Assembly: GCA_003223555.1 (NCBI GenBank)
Contig: QHVM01000042.1
Coordinates: 7,154-53,471, forward strand
From: Acidobacteriota bacterium
Lineage (GTDB): Bacteria > Acidobacteriota > Vicinamibacteria > Fen-336
Reading direction: 5' to 3'
Length of the DNA stretch: 46,318 nt
Both the position numbers and the translations under genes were made by a program. The stretch's first letter is position 1. The number at the start of each line of letters is the position of its first letter. The notes under the pieces are model-generated. The model did no database searches, was not told where the DNA came from, and was given only the letters and a program-made list of their open reading frames with translations. Below are positions 17,851-27,759 of the stretch, piece after piece.

Positions 17851-19239
17851 TTGAGCACGGCCACCGTTCCCGTCGCGACCGCCTCTCCCGCGGGCGATCC
17901 CTACCGACTGGACCCGCGCGACGTGCGCGAGCCGCCGCCCACGCTGCGCCAGGCGCTGCGCCGCATCGGCCCCGGCCTGATCCTGGCCGCGTCCATCGTC
18001 GGCTCGGGGGAGCTGATCGCCACCACCACCCTCGGCGCCCAGGTCGGCTACACCGCGCTGTGGATCATCGTGCTGAGCTGCGCCGTCAAGCCGGTGGTGC
18101 AGGCCGAGCTGGGCCGCCACACCATCGCCACCGGCGAGACGGGCCTGGAGGCGCTCGACCATCTGCCCGGCCCCCGGCTGGGCGTGAGCTGGCTGGTCTG
18201 GGCCTGGGCGGCCATGGTGCTGATGACCCTGCTGCAGGTGGGGGCGATGTTCGGCGGCGTGGCCCAGGCGATGACGCTGCTCGTGCCCGCGGTGGGCGAG
18301 CGGGCGTGGGTCCTGGTCTTCCTGGCCCTGACGCTGGCGCTCCTGCTCGGGGGCGGGTATGCGCGGATCGAGCGGCTGGCGGTGGTCAAGGTGGGCCTCT
18401 TCACGCTGGTGACCGTGCTGGCCGCGGTGGTCCTCATGCGCATGCCGCGCTACTTCAACTGGTCCGGCCTCCGGGAGGGCGTGCGGCTGCGCCTGCCTCC
18501 GCAGGGCATCGCCACCGCCGCCGCCGTCTTCGGCATCACCGGCGTGGGAGCCACCGAGCTGTTCATGTACCCGTACTGGTGCGTGGAGAAGGGTTACGCC
18601 CGCTTCGTGGGCCGGCGTGAGCCGACGCCGGAATGGCAGAGGCGTGCCCGGGGCTGGATACGCGTGATGCACGTGGACATCCTCGCCTCTCTCGTCATCT
18701 ACACGCTCGCCACCCTGGCCTTCTACCTCCTGGGTGCCGGGATCCTGCACGGGATGGGGCTCGTCCCGGCCGCCCGCGACATGATCCCCGTGCTCTCGAA
18801 CATCTACACGCAGACGCTGGGCCGGTGGGCCCTGTGGGTCTTCTACGTGGGAGCCATCGCCACGCTCTACGGGACGATCTTCGCCGCCACCGCCGCCCAC
18901 TCGCGGATCTTCGCCGACATGTGCCGGCTGCTCGGGCTCTTCGCGCGCGACGACGCGGCCGCTCGCCGCCGGTGGCGGCAGGTGTTCGTGCTGGTGTTGA
19001 CGCTCGCGCCGGTCGTGCTCTACTGGCTCTTCGCGTCGCCGGTGAAGATGGTGATCGCGGGTGGCATCGCGCAGGCCACGATGCTGCCCCTGGTGGGGGC
19101 GGGCGCGGTCTGGCTCCGCCACCGCCGCCTGCCGCCGGAGCTGGCGCCCTCTCCGGCGGTGACGGCCGGCCTGTGGACGGCGACGATCCTCATGGCGGCG
19201 ATGATGGGCTATTACACCTGGCTGATCGCCCGCACCTGA
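17851..19239 (+). CDS. Nramp-related membrane transporter lacking canonical metal-site residues
   Basis: 462 residues from a TTG start 1 base after the LarA-like stop, so translation is coupled. About 11 membrane segments follow a 30-residue polar N terminus. GPGLILAASIVGSGELIATT aligns with Nramp helix 1, but the metal-binding DPGN is replaced by GSGE; in helix 6 the GATVMPH motif is replaced by GATELFM. The fold is thus LeuT/Nramp-like but the Mn/Fe ligands are absent. The substrate may not be a divalent transition metal; by context an organic acid is conceivable. It ends 4 bases from the convergent HpaI-type gene. Confidence 0.8.
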   Translation: MSTATVPVATASPAGDPYRLDPRDVREPPPTLRQALRRIGPGLILAASIVGSGELIATTTLGAQVGYTALWIIVLSCAVKPVVQAELGRHTIATGETGLEALDHLPGPRLGVSWLVWAWAAMVLMTLLQVGAMFGGVAQAMTLLVPAVGERAWVLVFLALTLALLLGGGYARIERLAVVKVGLFTLVTVLAAVVLMRMPRYFNWSGLREGVRLRLPPQGIATAAAVFGITGVGATELFMYPYWCVEKGYARFVGRREPTPEWQRRARGWIRVMHVDILASLVIYTLATLAFYLLGAGILHGMGLVPAARDMIPVLSNIYTQTLGRWALWVFYVGAIATLYGTIFAATAAHSRIFADMCRLLGLFARDDAAARRRWRQVFVLVLTLAPVVLYWLFASPVKMVIAGGIAQATMLPLVGAGAVWLRHRRLPPELAPSPAVTAGLWTATILMAAMMGYYTWLIART

Positions 19240-19243
19240 GGGG

Positions 19244-20008
19244 TCAGCCGGAAAACCTCGCGCGGAGCTGCTCGGCCGCGCTGCGCAGCAGCCCGGCGTC
19301 GCTCCCCAGCGCCACGTACGTGAACCCCAGCTCGAGGAACTTCCGGGCGTCCTCCTCGACCGGGGCCAGGATGCCGACCGGCTTGCCCGCTCGCCGGCCG
19401 CGCTGGCAGGCGTCGGCGAAGATCGCCTGCACCTCGGGATCGCGGTTCTCGCCGATGCGGCCCAGGGCGGCGGCCAGGTCGGAGGGGCCGATGAAGACGC
19501 CGTCCACACCCTCGACGGCGGCGATCGCTTCGAGCTGGTCGAGCGCCTCGCGCGTCTCGACCTGGACGAGGACGCACATCTCCTCGTGGGCGCGCTTGAG
19601 GTAGTCGGGGATGCGGCCCCAGCCGCTCGCGCGATGGGCCAGCGCGACGCCACGGATGCCGGCCGGCGGATAGCGGGTGGCGGCCACCGCGCGCGCGGCC
19701 TCCTGCGCGTTCTGCACCCAGGGCACCAGGAACGTCTGCACGCCGAGGTCGAGGTAGCGCTTCATCAGGACGGGATCGTTCCAGGCCGGGCGCACCACGG
19801 GGGTGGCGGTCCCGCCCTTCAGCGCGCGGAGCTGCTCGAGGACGGAGCCCAGCTCGTTGGGCGCGTGCTCGGCGTCGATGAGGATCCAGTCGTAGCCGGC
19901 GCCGGCCAGGATCTCCGCCGCCAGGCCGCTGCAGAGGTTGGTCCAGAGGCCGATCTGCTTCCGGCCCTCCCGGATCGCCCGCTTGAACGCGTTGGCCGGC
20001 AGGTCCAT
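19244..20008 (-). CDS. HpcH/HpaI-family class II pyruvate aldolase
   Basis: 254 residues. This family reversibly splits 2-keto-3-deoxy sugar acids or 4-hydroxy-2-oxo acids to pyruvate plus an aldehyde, using a divalent metal. Key sites: the His of [10 protein letters not shown], the Arg of VVRPAWND, the metal ligands Glu of [10 protein letters not shown] and Asp of [12 protein letters not shown]. Its ATG shares one base with the stop of the upstream dehydratase (TGATG), i.e. coupled translation. With an aldonate dehydratase directly upstream, it probably cleaves the 2-keto-3-deoxy acid that enzyme makes. The exact sugar is not determinable. Confidence 0.9.
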   Translation of the reverse strand: MDLPANAFKRAIREGRKQIGLWTNLCSGLAAEILAGAGYDWILIDAEHAPNELGSVLEQLRALKGGTATPVVRPAWNDPVLMKRYLDLGVQTFLVPWVQNAQEAARAVAATRYPPAGIRGVALAHRASGWGRIPDYLKRAHEEMCVLVQVETREALDQLEAIAAVEGVDGVFIGPSDLAAALGRIGENRDPEVQAIFADACQRGRRAGKPVGILAPVEEDARKFLELGFTYVALGSDAGLLRSAAEQLRARFSG

Positions 20009-21737
20009 CAGTGGATCTCGGGCTCGGGCACCGGAGCGGTGCCCTCCAGGAAGTCGAAGTCGCAGCCCTTGTCCGCCTGGCGGACGTGGCGCGCGTAGAG
20101 AGCCACCCATCCCCGCGGGTAGGGAAGCTCCCGCGGCTTCCAGGCCGAGCGCCGCCGGCCCAGCTCGTCCTCGCTCACGCGCAGCGACAACCGCCGGCCG
20201 GGCACGTCCAGCTCGACGAGGTCGCCGTCACGCACCAGGGCCAGCGGTCCTCCCACGAACGACTCCGGCGCGACGTGCAGCACGCAGGCGCCGTAGGCAG
20301 TCCCGCTCATGCGGGCGTCCGAGATGCGGACCATGTCCCGCACGCCCTGCTGCAGGAGCTTCCTGGGAATGGGCAGCATGCCCCATTCCGGCATGCCGGG
20401 CGCACCCAGGGGGCCGGCGCTCTGCAGGACGAGCACCGAGTCGGGGGTGGCGGGCAGGGCGGGGTCGTCCACCCGGCGCTCGAGGTCGTTGTAGTCGCGG
20501 AACACGACCGCCGGCCCGGCATGGCGAAGGAACCGCGGGTCCATGGCGGTGTGCTTGATCACCGCGCCGTCGGGGGCCAGGTTGCCGCGCAGGACGGCCA
20601 GGCCACCCTCATCGTTGAGGGGACGCTCACGGGGGACGATGACCGTTTCGTTGGAAGCCGTCGCGCCCTCGATGTTCTCGGCCAGGGTGCGGCCGTTGAC
20701 GGCGAGCGCGTCCGTGTGCAGGAGGTCCCGGATCCGGGCCATCAGCGCAGGCAAGCCTCCCGCGTAATAGAAATCCTCCATCAGGTACTGGCCCGAGGGA
20801 CGGATGTTGGCCAGGAACGGCGTGCGCCGGGAGAGGGCGTCGAAGCGGTCGAGGTCCAGCCGCGCTCCCGCGCGGCCGGCCATGGCGATGAGGTGGATGA
20901 CGGCGTTGGTCGAGCCGCCGAGGGCCATGGCCGCCGTCACCGCGTTCTCGAAGGCGTCATCGGTCAGGACGTCGCGGGGCTTGAGGTCCTCCCACACCAT
21001 CTCGACGATGCGCCGGCCGGTGGCGGAGGCGAGCCGGGCGTGGCCGGAATCGGCGGCCGGCATCGACGAGGCCCCGGGCAGGCTCAGGCCCAGCGCTTCC
21101 ACGGCCGAGGCCATGGTGGACGCGGTGCCCATGGTCATGCAGGTGCCGAACGAGCGGGCGATGCCGTCCTCCATCTCCCGCCACGCGCACTCGTCGAGGT
21201 TGCCCGCCCGCCGCTCCGCCCAGTACTTCCACACGTCGCTGCCGCTGCCCAGCACCTGGCCGCGCCAGTGCCGCGCAGCATGGGACCGGCGGGGAAGAAG
21301 ATCGCGGGCAGGTTCATGCTGGTGGCGCCCATGACGAGCGCGGGCACGGTCTTGTCGCAGCCGCCCATGAGCACGACCCCGTCCACGGGGTTCGCGCGCA
21401 GGATCTCCTCCGCCTCCATGGCGAGCAGGTTCCGGTAGAGCATCGTGGTCGGCTTCATGTACGTCTCGCCCATCGAGATGACCGGCATCTCGAGGGGGAA
21501 GCCGCCCGCCTGCCACACCCCCCGCTTGATCTCCTCCGCCCGCAGGCGGAAGTGGGCGTGGCAGGAGTTGGCGTCGCTCCAGGTGTTGAGGATGGCGATG
21601 ACCGGCTTGCCCGCCCAGTCGTCGGAGGTGAAGCCGGCCTGCTTGGTGCGGGAGCGGTGGGCGAAGGCGCGCAGGTCGTCGCGGCCGAACCAGCGGTGGC
21701 TGCGCAGCTCGGTGGGCGTCTTGCGTCGCACGGCCAT
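20008..21737 (-). pseudogene. Aldonate dehydratase (IlvD/Edd family) with a one-base frameshift
   Basis: The gene starts at ATG 21737 (MAVRRKTPTELRSHRWFGRD). The first frame runs through SCHAHFRL, GGCDKTVPAL and IFFPAGPMLRG; the second continues WRGQVLGSGSDVWKYWAERR, SFGTCMTMGTASTM and onward to the normal C terminus. The join requires one extra base between 21270 and 21271: restoring GGC-CAC-TGG (observed GGCACTGG) gives the expected RGHWRGQ. Joined, it would be about 576 residues, the normal size for arabinonate/xylonate-type dehydratases, with all three Fe-S Cys. Either a recent mutation or a sequencing error. It would dehydrate a sugar acid to a 2-keto-3-deoxy acid for the overlapping aldolase gene. 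Confidence 0.88.
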
Positions 21738-21746
21738 TGACGGATT

Positions 21747-22043
21747 CTAGCCGGGAACGATCTCGAAGCGGCGCCGGCCCTTGATCCGGTAGACGGCGAA
21801 GTCGCGACGGTCCGTCGTGAAGACGAGGCTGGTGTTCAACTCCTCCGCCAGGACGACGAGGGTCGCGTCGGCGTAGTCCATCGGGAGGTCGGAATATTGG
21901 CTGACGAGCTCGCGGGAACGGCGGAGGGATGTCCTGGTCGTGGCACGAGCAGCGCGCCCCCCGACAGGAAGAAGTCGATGCACGCTGGTCGACCCCCCGC
22001 CAGGCCGGGCCGAGCAGATGGGTCGCTTCCGTCAGCGCGAAGG
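21747..22043 (-). pseudogene. Decayed PIN-domain (VapC-like) toxin gene
   Basis: Three pieces in three frames reconstruct the back two thirds of a PIN protein. LTEATHLLGPAWRGVD lies at about 22040-21988, CIDFFLSGGALLVP at about 21985-21940, and SQYSDLPMDYADATLVVLAE plus LVFTTDRRDFAVYR at about 21905-21750. The last piece holds the Asp of DYADA and the distal TTDRRDF site. No start region or antitoxin is recognisable, and at least two frame changes separate the pieces, so it is non-functional. It begins 9 bases beyond the dehydratase start. The remaining bases to 22158 carry nothing I can identify. Confidence 0.7.
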
Positions 22044-22158
22044 GATGTGAGCAGGGTCGTGAATCCTGGGGACGCCGGGCACAGCGCCAGGAACCCGGCG
22101 CCCGGGCTTGACGAGGAGCGGGAACCGACGTACCAGTTCAATATCCGCGGAGGTAAGA

Positions 22159-23505
22159 ATGCCGAGCAAACTGAGCCGCCGACAGTTCCTGGCCCGAAGC
22201 GCGGCGGGCACGGTCGCGGCAACCGTCGTCTCCCGTTCTCCCGTCGCGTTCGCCGCCCCTCCCGACTCGCCCAACGGCCGCGTCCAGCTCGGGATCGTCG
22301 GCGTCGGGGCGCGGGTCCAGTCGGGCCTCCTCGAAGCGGCCCTGGCCGTGCCGGGCGTCGAGGTCGTGGGGGTCTGCGACGCCTACAAGGGCCGCGTGCA
22401 GCGGGCCATCGCCCGCACCAATGGCCGGGCGAAGGACTACGGGGACTGGAAGTCCCTGCTGGCGGACAAGTCGATCGACGCCGTGATCGTCGCCACGCCC
22501 GACCACTGGCACCGCCTCCACGTGGTGGAGGCGCTGCGCTCGGGGAAGCACGTCTACGTCGAGAAGCCGATGACCTACGCCATCGAGGACGGCGCGGAGA
22601 TGATCGCCGCCGCGAAGTCCTCCGGCCGCGTGCTGCAGGTCGGCAGCCAGGGCATCAGCTCGAAGACCCAGGAGACGGCCCGCGACCTGATCCGGAGCGG
22701 CAAGCTCGGAAAGGTCACCATGATCCGGGCCACCTACAACCGCAACACCCGCAGCGGGGCGTGGCTCTATCCCATCCCGCCCGACGCCAGCGAGCAGACC
22801 GTGGACTGGGCGGCCTTCCTGGGCCCGGCCCCCCAGCGGCCGTTCAGCCTCGAGCGCTTCTTCCGCTGGCGGTGCTATTGGGACTACTCGGGCGGAATCG
22901 CCACCGACCTCTTCGTCCACCAGATGACCACGATCCATTTCATGATGGACGCGAAGATGCCCGCGCGGGTGATGGCCCTCGGCGAGAACTACCGCTACCG
23001 GGAGACGCACGAGGTGCCCGACACCGTCAACGCGGTGCTCGAGTATCCCGAGGGGTTCACGGTGAACCTCAGCTCGACCTTCAACAACCAGGCCTCGGCG
23101 GAGAGCGGGTTCGAGGTGCTGGGCACCGAGGCCGCCCTCGTCTTCCGCGGCGACCAGATGGTCCTGAAGCCGGAGAGCGCCGTGGAGGGCAACGACTGGG
23201 TCGTGTCCTCCTGGCCGGAAGCCCTCGAGAAGGCCTACTATGCCGATCCGAAGGTCAAGGCTGCCGAGCGCCCCGACACCTGGGCTCCGCAGGTACGCAA
23301 GCAGAGCGAGGCGTTCGGGGAGGTCGGGCGGGACTCGACCTTCGTCCACATGTCGCGGTTCTTCGACTCCGTGCGCCAGGGCAAGCCGTCGACGGAGGAC
23401 GGCCTGACCGGCCACCAGGCCGCCGCCGTCGCGCACATGATCAACCTCTCGCTCCGGCAGCGGCGCCCGCTGGAGTGGAACTTCGCGACCGGCGCGCTTG
23501 TGTAG
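22159..23505 (+). CDS. Second Tat-exported Gfo/Idh/MocA family oxidoreductase
   Basis: 448 residues; ATG 22159 has GGAGGT 5 bases upstream, preferable to an ATG at 22108 inside the toxin remnant. Tat signal SRRQFLARSAAGTVAATVV, Rossmann stretch VQLGIVGVGARVQSGLLEA, family motif HVYVEKPMTYAIEDGAEM and the C-terminal domain with FFRWRCYWDYSGGIATDLFVHQ. The equivalent [21 protein letters not shown] in the enzyme at 15196 shows they are close paralogues. A periplasmic sugar or polyol dehydrogenase is likely. It is monocistronic and convergent with the CoA-ligase gene. Confidence 0.93.
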   Translation: MPSKLSRRQFLARSAAGTVAATVVSRSPVAFAAPPDSPNGRVQLGIVGVGARVQSGLLEAALAVPGVEVVGVCDAYKGRVQRAIARTNGRAKDYGDWKSLLADKSIDAVIVATPDHWHRLHVVEALRSGKHVYVEKPMTYAIEDGAEMIAAAKSSGRVLQVGSQGISSKTQETARDLIRSGKLGKVTMIRATYNRNTRSGAWLYPIPPDASEQTVDWAAFLGPAPQRPFSLERFFRWRCYWDYSGGIATDLFVHQMTTIHFMMDAKMPARVMALGENYRYRETHEVPDTVNAVLEYPEGFTVNLSSTFNNQASAESGFEVLGTEAALVFRGDQMVLKPESAVEGNDWVVSSWPEALEKAYYADPKVKAAERPDTWAPQVRKQSEAFGEVGRDSTFVHMSRFFDSVRQGKPSTEDGLTGHQAAAVAHMINLSLRQRRPLEWNFATGALV

Positions 23506-23543
23506 AGCCCTTCACCCTACCCTCTCCCCAAGGCAGAGGGAGG

Positions 23544-25094
<1,551 letters not shown>

Positions 25095-25193
25095 CGCCGC
25101 CGCCTCCGCCAGAGCGCGTGGCTGCGCATTGGATCGCGCGCATTCTACCGCCGCGAGAGCGCCCGCCGGCGGCCCGGCCTCAGCGCGCCGGGC

Positions 25194-26474
25194 TCAGGAG
25201 GCGATCTCGGATGCGGGTCGAGGCGAGGGCCTCGGCTCCGGCGAGGCCTCGCCCTGCTCGGCCGATCGCCTCCAGAGCAGGATCTCGAAGCCCGCCACCT
25301 TGCCATCCTTCCGCCGGACGGTCGGCCGGTAGCGTCGGTGAAAATCCTCCATCTCCAACGCGTGACGGAGCGCGGTCTCGATGTCCGAGAGCAGCGTCTC
25401 CTGGGCGTCGGGGCCCGGGTGGAACATCTGGAAGCGCGAGCGGCCCAGGATCTTGGCCCGTTCCAGCGCCCGCTCGGCGTCGCGGATGATGGCCTCCGGC
25501 CGGTGGCCGGCCGCGCCGGCCGCCAGGCCCGCGCTGGCGCTGGCCGTCACCATCGCCCCCTGCAGCTCGAAGGGCGCCGCCATCTCGCCGAGCAGCCTCC
25601 GGGCCACCAGCAACGCCTCGTCGCCGCTGCGCAGCCCCGAGAGCAACACCGCGAACTCGTCCGGTCCATACCGGGCGAGGGTGTCTCCCGGGCGCAGCCG
25701 CCGGCCCAGCCGGACGGCCACCGCGGCCAACAGGCGGTCGCCCGCCTCGAAGCCGAGGCGGGCGTTGACGCCCCGGAAACCGTCGAGGTCGAGCAGGAGC
25801 ACGAACAGGCCCTCGCGGCACCAGTCGGCGCCGGCGGTCGCCTGTCGCAGCCGCTCCAGGAACAGCGTCCGGTTGGGCAGCTCGGTCAGCGGGTCGTGGC
25901 GACCGGCCCGTAGCATCTCCTCGCGCCTCTGCCGTGTCTCGTTGTCCAGCTCGAGGGCCAGCCCCACCGTGCCCGCCACGTCGCCCCCGGGGCTGCGCAG
26001 CGGCTCCACGCGCGCGTGCAGCGTGCGGTCCTCCCAGGCCTGGTCGAACTCGACCGCCTCTCCCTTCAGCGCTCGGCGGTGCGCGGCCACCGCCGAAGCG
26101 CCGGCGTCGCCGGACTGGAGAAGCTGGCCGAGGCGCGCGTCCAGGCCCACCAGCGAGGGATGCCTCAGGCCCCACGTCACGCGCAGGCTGCGGTCGGTGG
26201 CCCACAGCAGCACGGGCACCTGCTCGGCCAGCATCCGCATGCCGGCCTCCCCGGCCCGGGCGACGGGATCGGTCGCCGGCGGCCCGCTCGCGCCCGGAGC
26301 GGGCTCGCGCACGACGAGGCGCGCAAAACGCGGCGCGGGGACTTCCTCGTTGAGCTGGGGGGTGCTTGCGGCGCACCCCCCAGACCCCCCAGCGCGCTGC
26401 GGCGAAGTGAATTCGCCTCCGCGCGCAGCCGCGGCGTCTGCGAACAGGGTATGTTCCTGCCATTCGGCTTTCAC
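25194..26474 (-). CDS. PAS-GGDEF protein with truncated EAL domain
   Basis: 426 residues from GTG 26474, which has GGGAGGAG 3-5 bases upstream. Residues about 15-42 (GGEFTSPQRAGGSGGC...) are translation of dispersed repeat copy B. A PAS-like sensor (about 78-190) follows, then a GGDEF domain (about 195-365) with NRTLFLERL, DLDGFRGVNARLG, an RPGD inhibitory site five residues ahead of the signature, and the signature itself as GPDEF instead of GGDEF. The C terminus (SDIETALRHALEMEDFHRRY...GFEILLWRR) is the beginning of an EAL domain that stops right after the EAL-equivalent motif. Cyclase activity is therefore doubtful; c-di-GMP or GTP binding may remain. A candidate c-di-GMP riboswitch lies in its leader. 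Confidence 0.88.
   Translation of the reverse strand: MKAEWQEHTLFADAAAARGGEFTSPQRAGGSGGCAASTPQLNEEVPAPRFARLVVREPAPGASGPPATDPVARAGEAGMRMLAEQVPVLLWATDRSLRVTWGLRHPSLVGLDARLGQLLQSGDAGASAVAAHRRALKGEAVEFDQAWEDRTLHARVEPLRSPGGDVAGTVGLALELDNETRQRREEMLRAGRHDPLTELPNRTLFLERLRQATAGADWCREGLFVLLLDLDGFRGVNARLGFEAGDRLLAAVAVRLGRRLRPGDTLARYGPDEFAVLLSGLRSGDEALLVARRLLGEMAAPFELQGAMVTASASAGLAAGAAGHRPEAIIRDAERALERAKILGRSRFQMFHPGPDAQETLLSDIETALRHALEMEDFHRRYRPTVRRKDGKVAGFEILLWRRSAEQGEASPEPRPSPRPASEIAS
26349..26430 (+). repeat. Two-hairpin dispersed repeat, copy B, inside a coding region
   Basis: About 82 bases, same orientation as copy A and nearly identical in hairpin 1 (TGGGGGGTGC/GCACCCCCCA, loop TTGCGGC). Hairpin 2 has outer arms GCGCGC/GCGCGC, inner arms GGCGAA/TTCGCC and loop GTGAA, as in copy C. 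It lies antisense within the first 42 codons of the GGDEF gene and keeps that frame open. Confidence 0.8.
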
Positions 26475-26522
26475 GGGCTCCTCCCTCGTTCCGGTGGCGC
26501 GAAGCCGCCGGGAACCAAGTGC

Positions 26523-26615
26523 CGCTCCTGGCGGCTCGGCGGACCCTGTCGGGAACTCAGGTCCCGTGGCTCTGCGTCCCCGGGGATCGATCCGGGGTTG
26601 CTCTGAGCAGGAGCG
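26523..26615 (-). promoter_or_regulatory. Candidate c-di-GMP-I (GEMM) riboswitch
   Basis: The minus-strand leader of the GGDEF gene contains GGGGACGCAGAGCCACGGG (26581-26563), which differs at one base from the GEMM-I core as I know it (GACGCAAAGCCACGGG). A three-way junction can be drawn. The closing stem is CGCTCCTG/CAGGAGCG (26615-26608 with 26530-26523, perfect 8 bp). One arm is CCCCGG/CCGGGG (26578-26597) and the other GGACC/GGTCC (26564-26560 with 26545-26541). The total is 93 nt, the usual aptamer size. A following hairpin at 26515-26488 abuts the ribosome site, suggesting translational control. The rest of 26616-26774 shows no gene. The stem facing the GEMM 5' conserved strand is atypical, hence some doubt. 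Confidence 0.6.
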
Positions 26616-26774
26616 CGCGCGGGGGCGGTCGCCCCCTCTACCAGCGAGTCTGGGGTCTGGCCTCGGGCCGGATCAGTGACGTCCCTCACCGGAGGCGGCG
26701 GCCGCGACATGGACCGGCGCGGCCGTGACTTGCGGCTGTGACGGCGCGCGCAGCGCCTCAGCGGGGAGCGGCGG

Positions 26775-27737
26775 CTACGCGCCGATGCTCGCGCCGCGGC
26801 GCGATTCGAGCTCGGCGGCGAGCAGCGCCTGCGCGACGGGCCTCAGCTCGGATCGCTCGGATTCGCCGATGGCGGACACGAACGGCGGAATGGGCCCGGT
26901 GGCGGCCACGCCCGCGACGTCCAGGGCGGCGTGCAGCACGCGCGCCGGTCCCCAGGCGTCGCGCTTGTCCTCCAGCGGCAGGAAGAGAGCGCGCAGCCGC
27001 TCGGCCGCCTCCCACTCGCCCGCCGCGCACGCGCCAAACAGCGCGTTGCTCAAGCCCGGGGCCAGGCACCCCGAGCCGGTCGTGAAGCCGGGCAGCCGGA
27101 ACTCCCGCAGGTGCGCGACGGCCGGGCGCTCGCCGATCCCGCTGATGACGAGGCGGCGGTCGACGCGCCGGAGCAGGCCGTCGAGGTAGGGATCGTGGCG
27201 GGGATCGGGTCGGACGACCGCGTACTTGATGGCCAGGCAGATGCCGGCGTCGACGAGCCGCGCTATGGCGTCGAGGCCCGCGTCCTTGTCGGGGCCGAAG
27301 TTGCCCTCGTCCTTGAGGTAGAGGATCAGGCCGAGGCCGCCCGCCTGCGCGATCTCCCGCAGGCCCGCCTCCAGGCCGCCCGCGTCTCGCGGGTCGCCGC
27401 ACGGCAGGGCCATCGCGCATGGGAAGCGATGCCGGCGGAGCAGCTCCGCCTGGTCCAGCGCGCGGCCGAAGGACGGCCCCACGCTGGGGATCGCCCAGTG
27501 GTCGTCGGCGAAGCTCGACAGCCACCTCAGCAGCTCCTCGTACTCGGCGAGCGTGACGTGGTAGAGGAACGCATTGCCGCCGTAGAGGAACCGCGTCATG
27601 CCTCCCTCGGCCATGTGGCGGAGGAGCCGGTCGTTCTCCCCGAAGTCGATGGAGCGGCGGCCGTCGGGGCGGCGGACGAGCGGCGGCACGGGGAACACGC
27701 CGCGGAGGTCGTCGGGGGTGAGCCTGGCCCTCTTCAT
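26775..27737 (-). CDS. Dihydrodipicolinate synthase/N-acetylneuraminate lyase (DapA) family aldolase
   Basis: 320 residues, ATG 27737 with GAGGG upstream. Class I aldolase TIM barrel: the GGNAFLYH stretch replaces the GGTTGE substrate loop, LILYLKDEGN carries the barrel Tyr, and the Schiff-base Lys is in CLAIKYAVV. Members of this subfamily outside lysine synthesis cleave or dehydrate 2-keto-3-deoxy sugar acids. It follows the DUF2264 gene by 22 bases, so they likely form one transcript. True DapA function is unlikely given the altered loop. Confidence 0.87.
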   Translation of the reverse strand: MKRARLTPDDLRGVFPVPPLVRRPDGRRSIDFGENDRLLRHMAEGGMTRFLYGGNAFLYHVTLAEYEELLRWLSSFADDHWAIPSVGPSFGRALDQAELLRRHRFPCAMALPCGDPRDAGGLEAGLREIAQAGGLGLILYLKDEGNFGPDKDAGLDAIARLVDAGICLAIKYAVVRPDPRHDPYLDGLLRRVDRRLVISGIGERPAVAHLREFRLPGFTTGSGCLAPGLSNALFGACAAGEWEAAERLRALFLPLEDKRDAWGPARVLHAALDVAGVAATGPIPPFVSAIGESERSELRPVAQALLAAELESRRGASIGA

Positions 27738-27759
27738 CGTGAAGCCCTCAGAAGATCTG

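Noticed and set aside
21836-22222. Independent 128-codon minus-strand gene
   Set aside because: Only a 14-residue piece is protein-like and it is the middle fragment of the decayed PIN toxin; the rest overlaps the start of the oxidoreductase gene.
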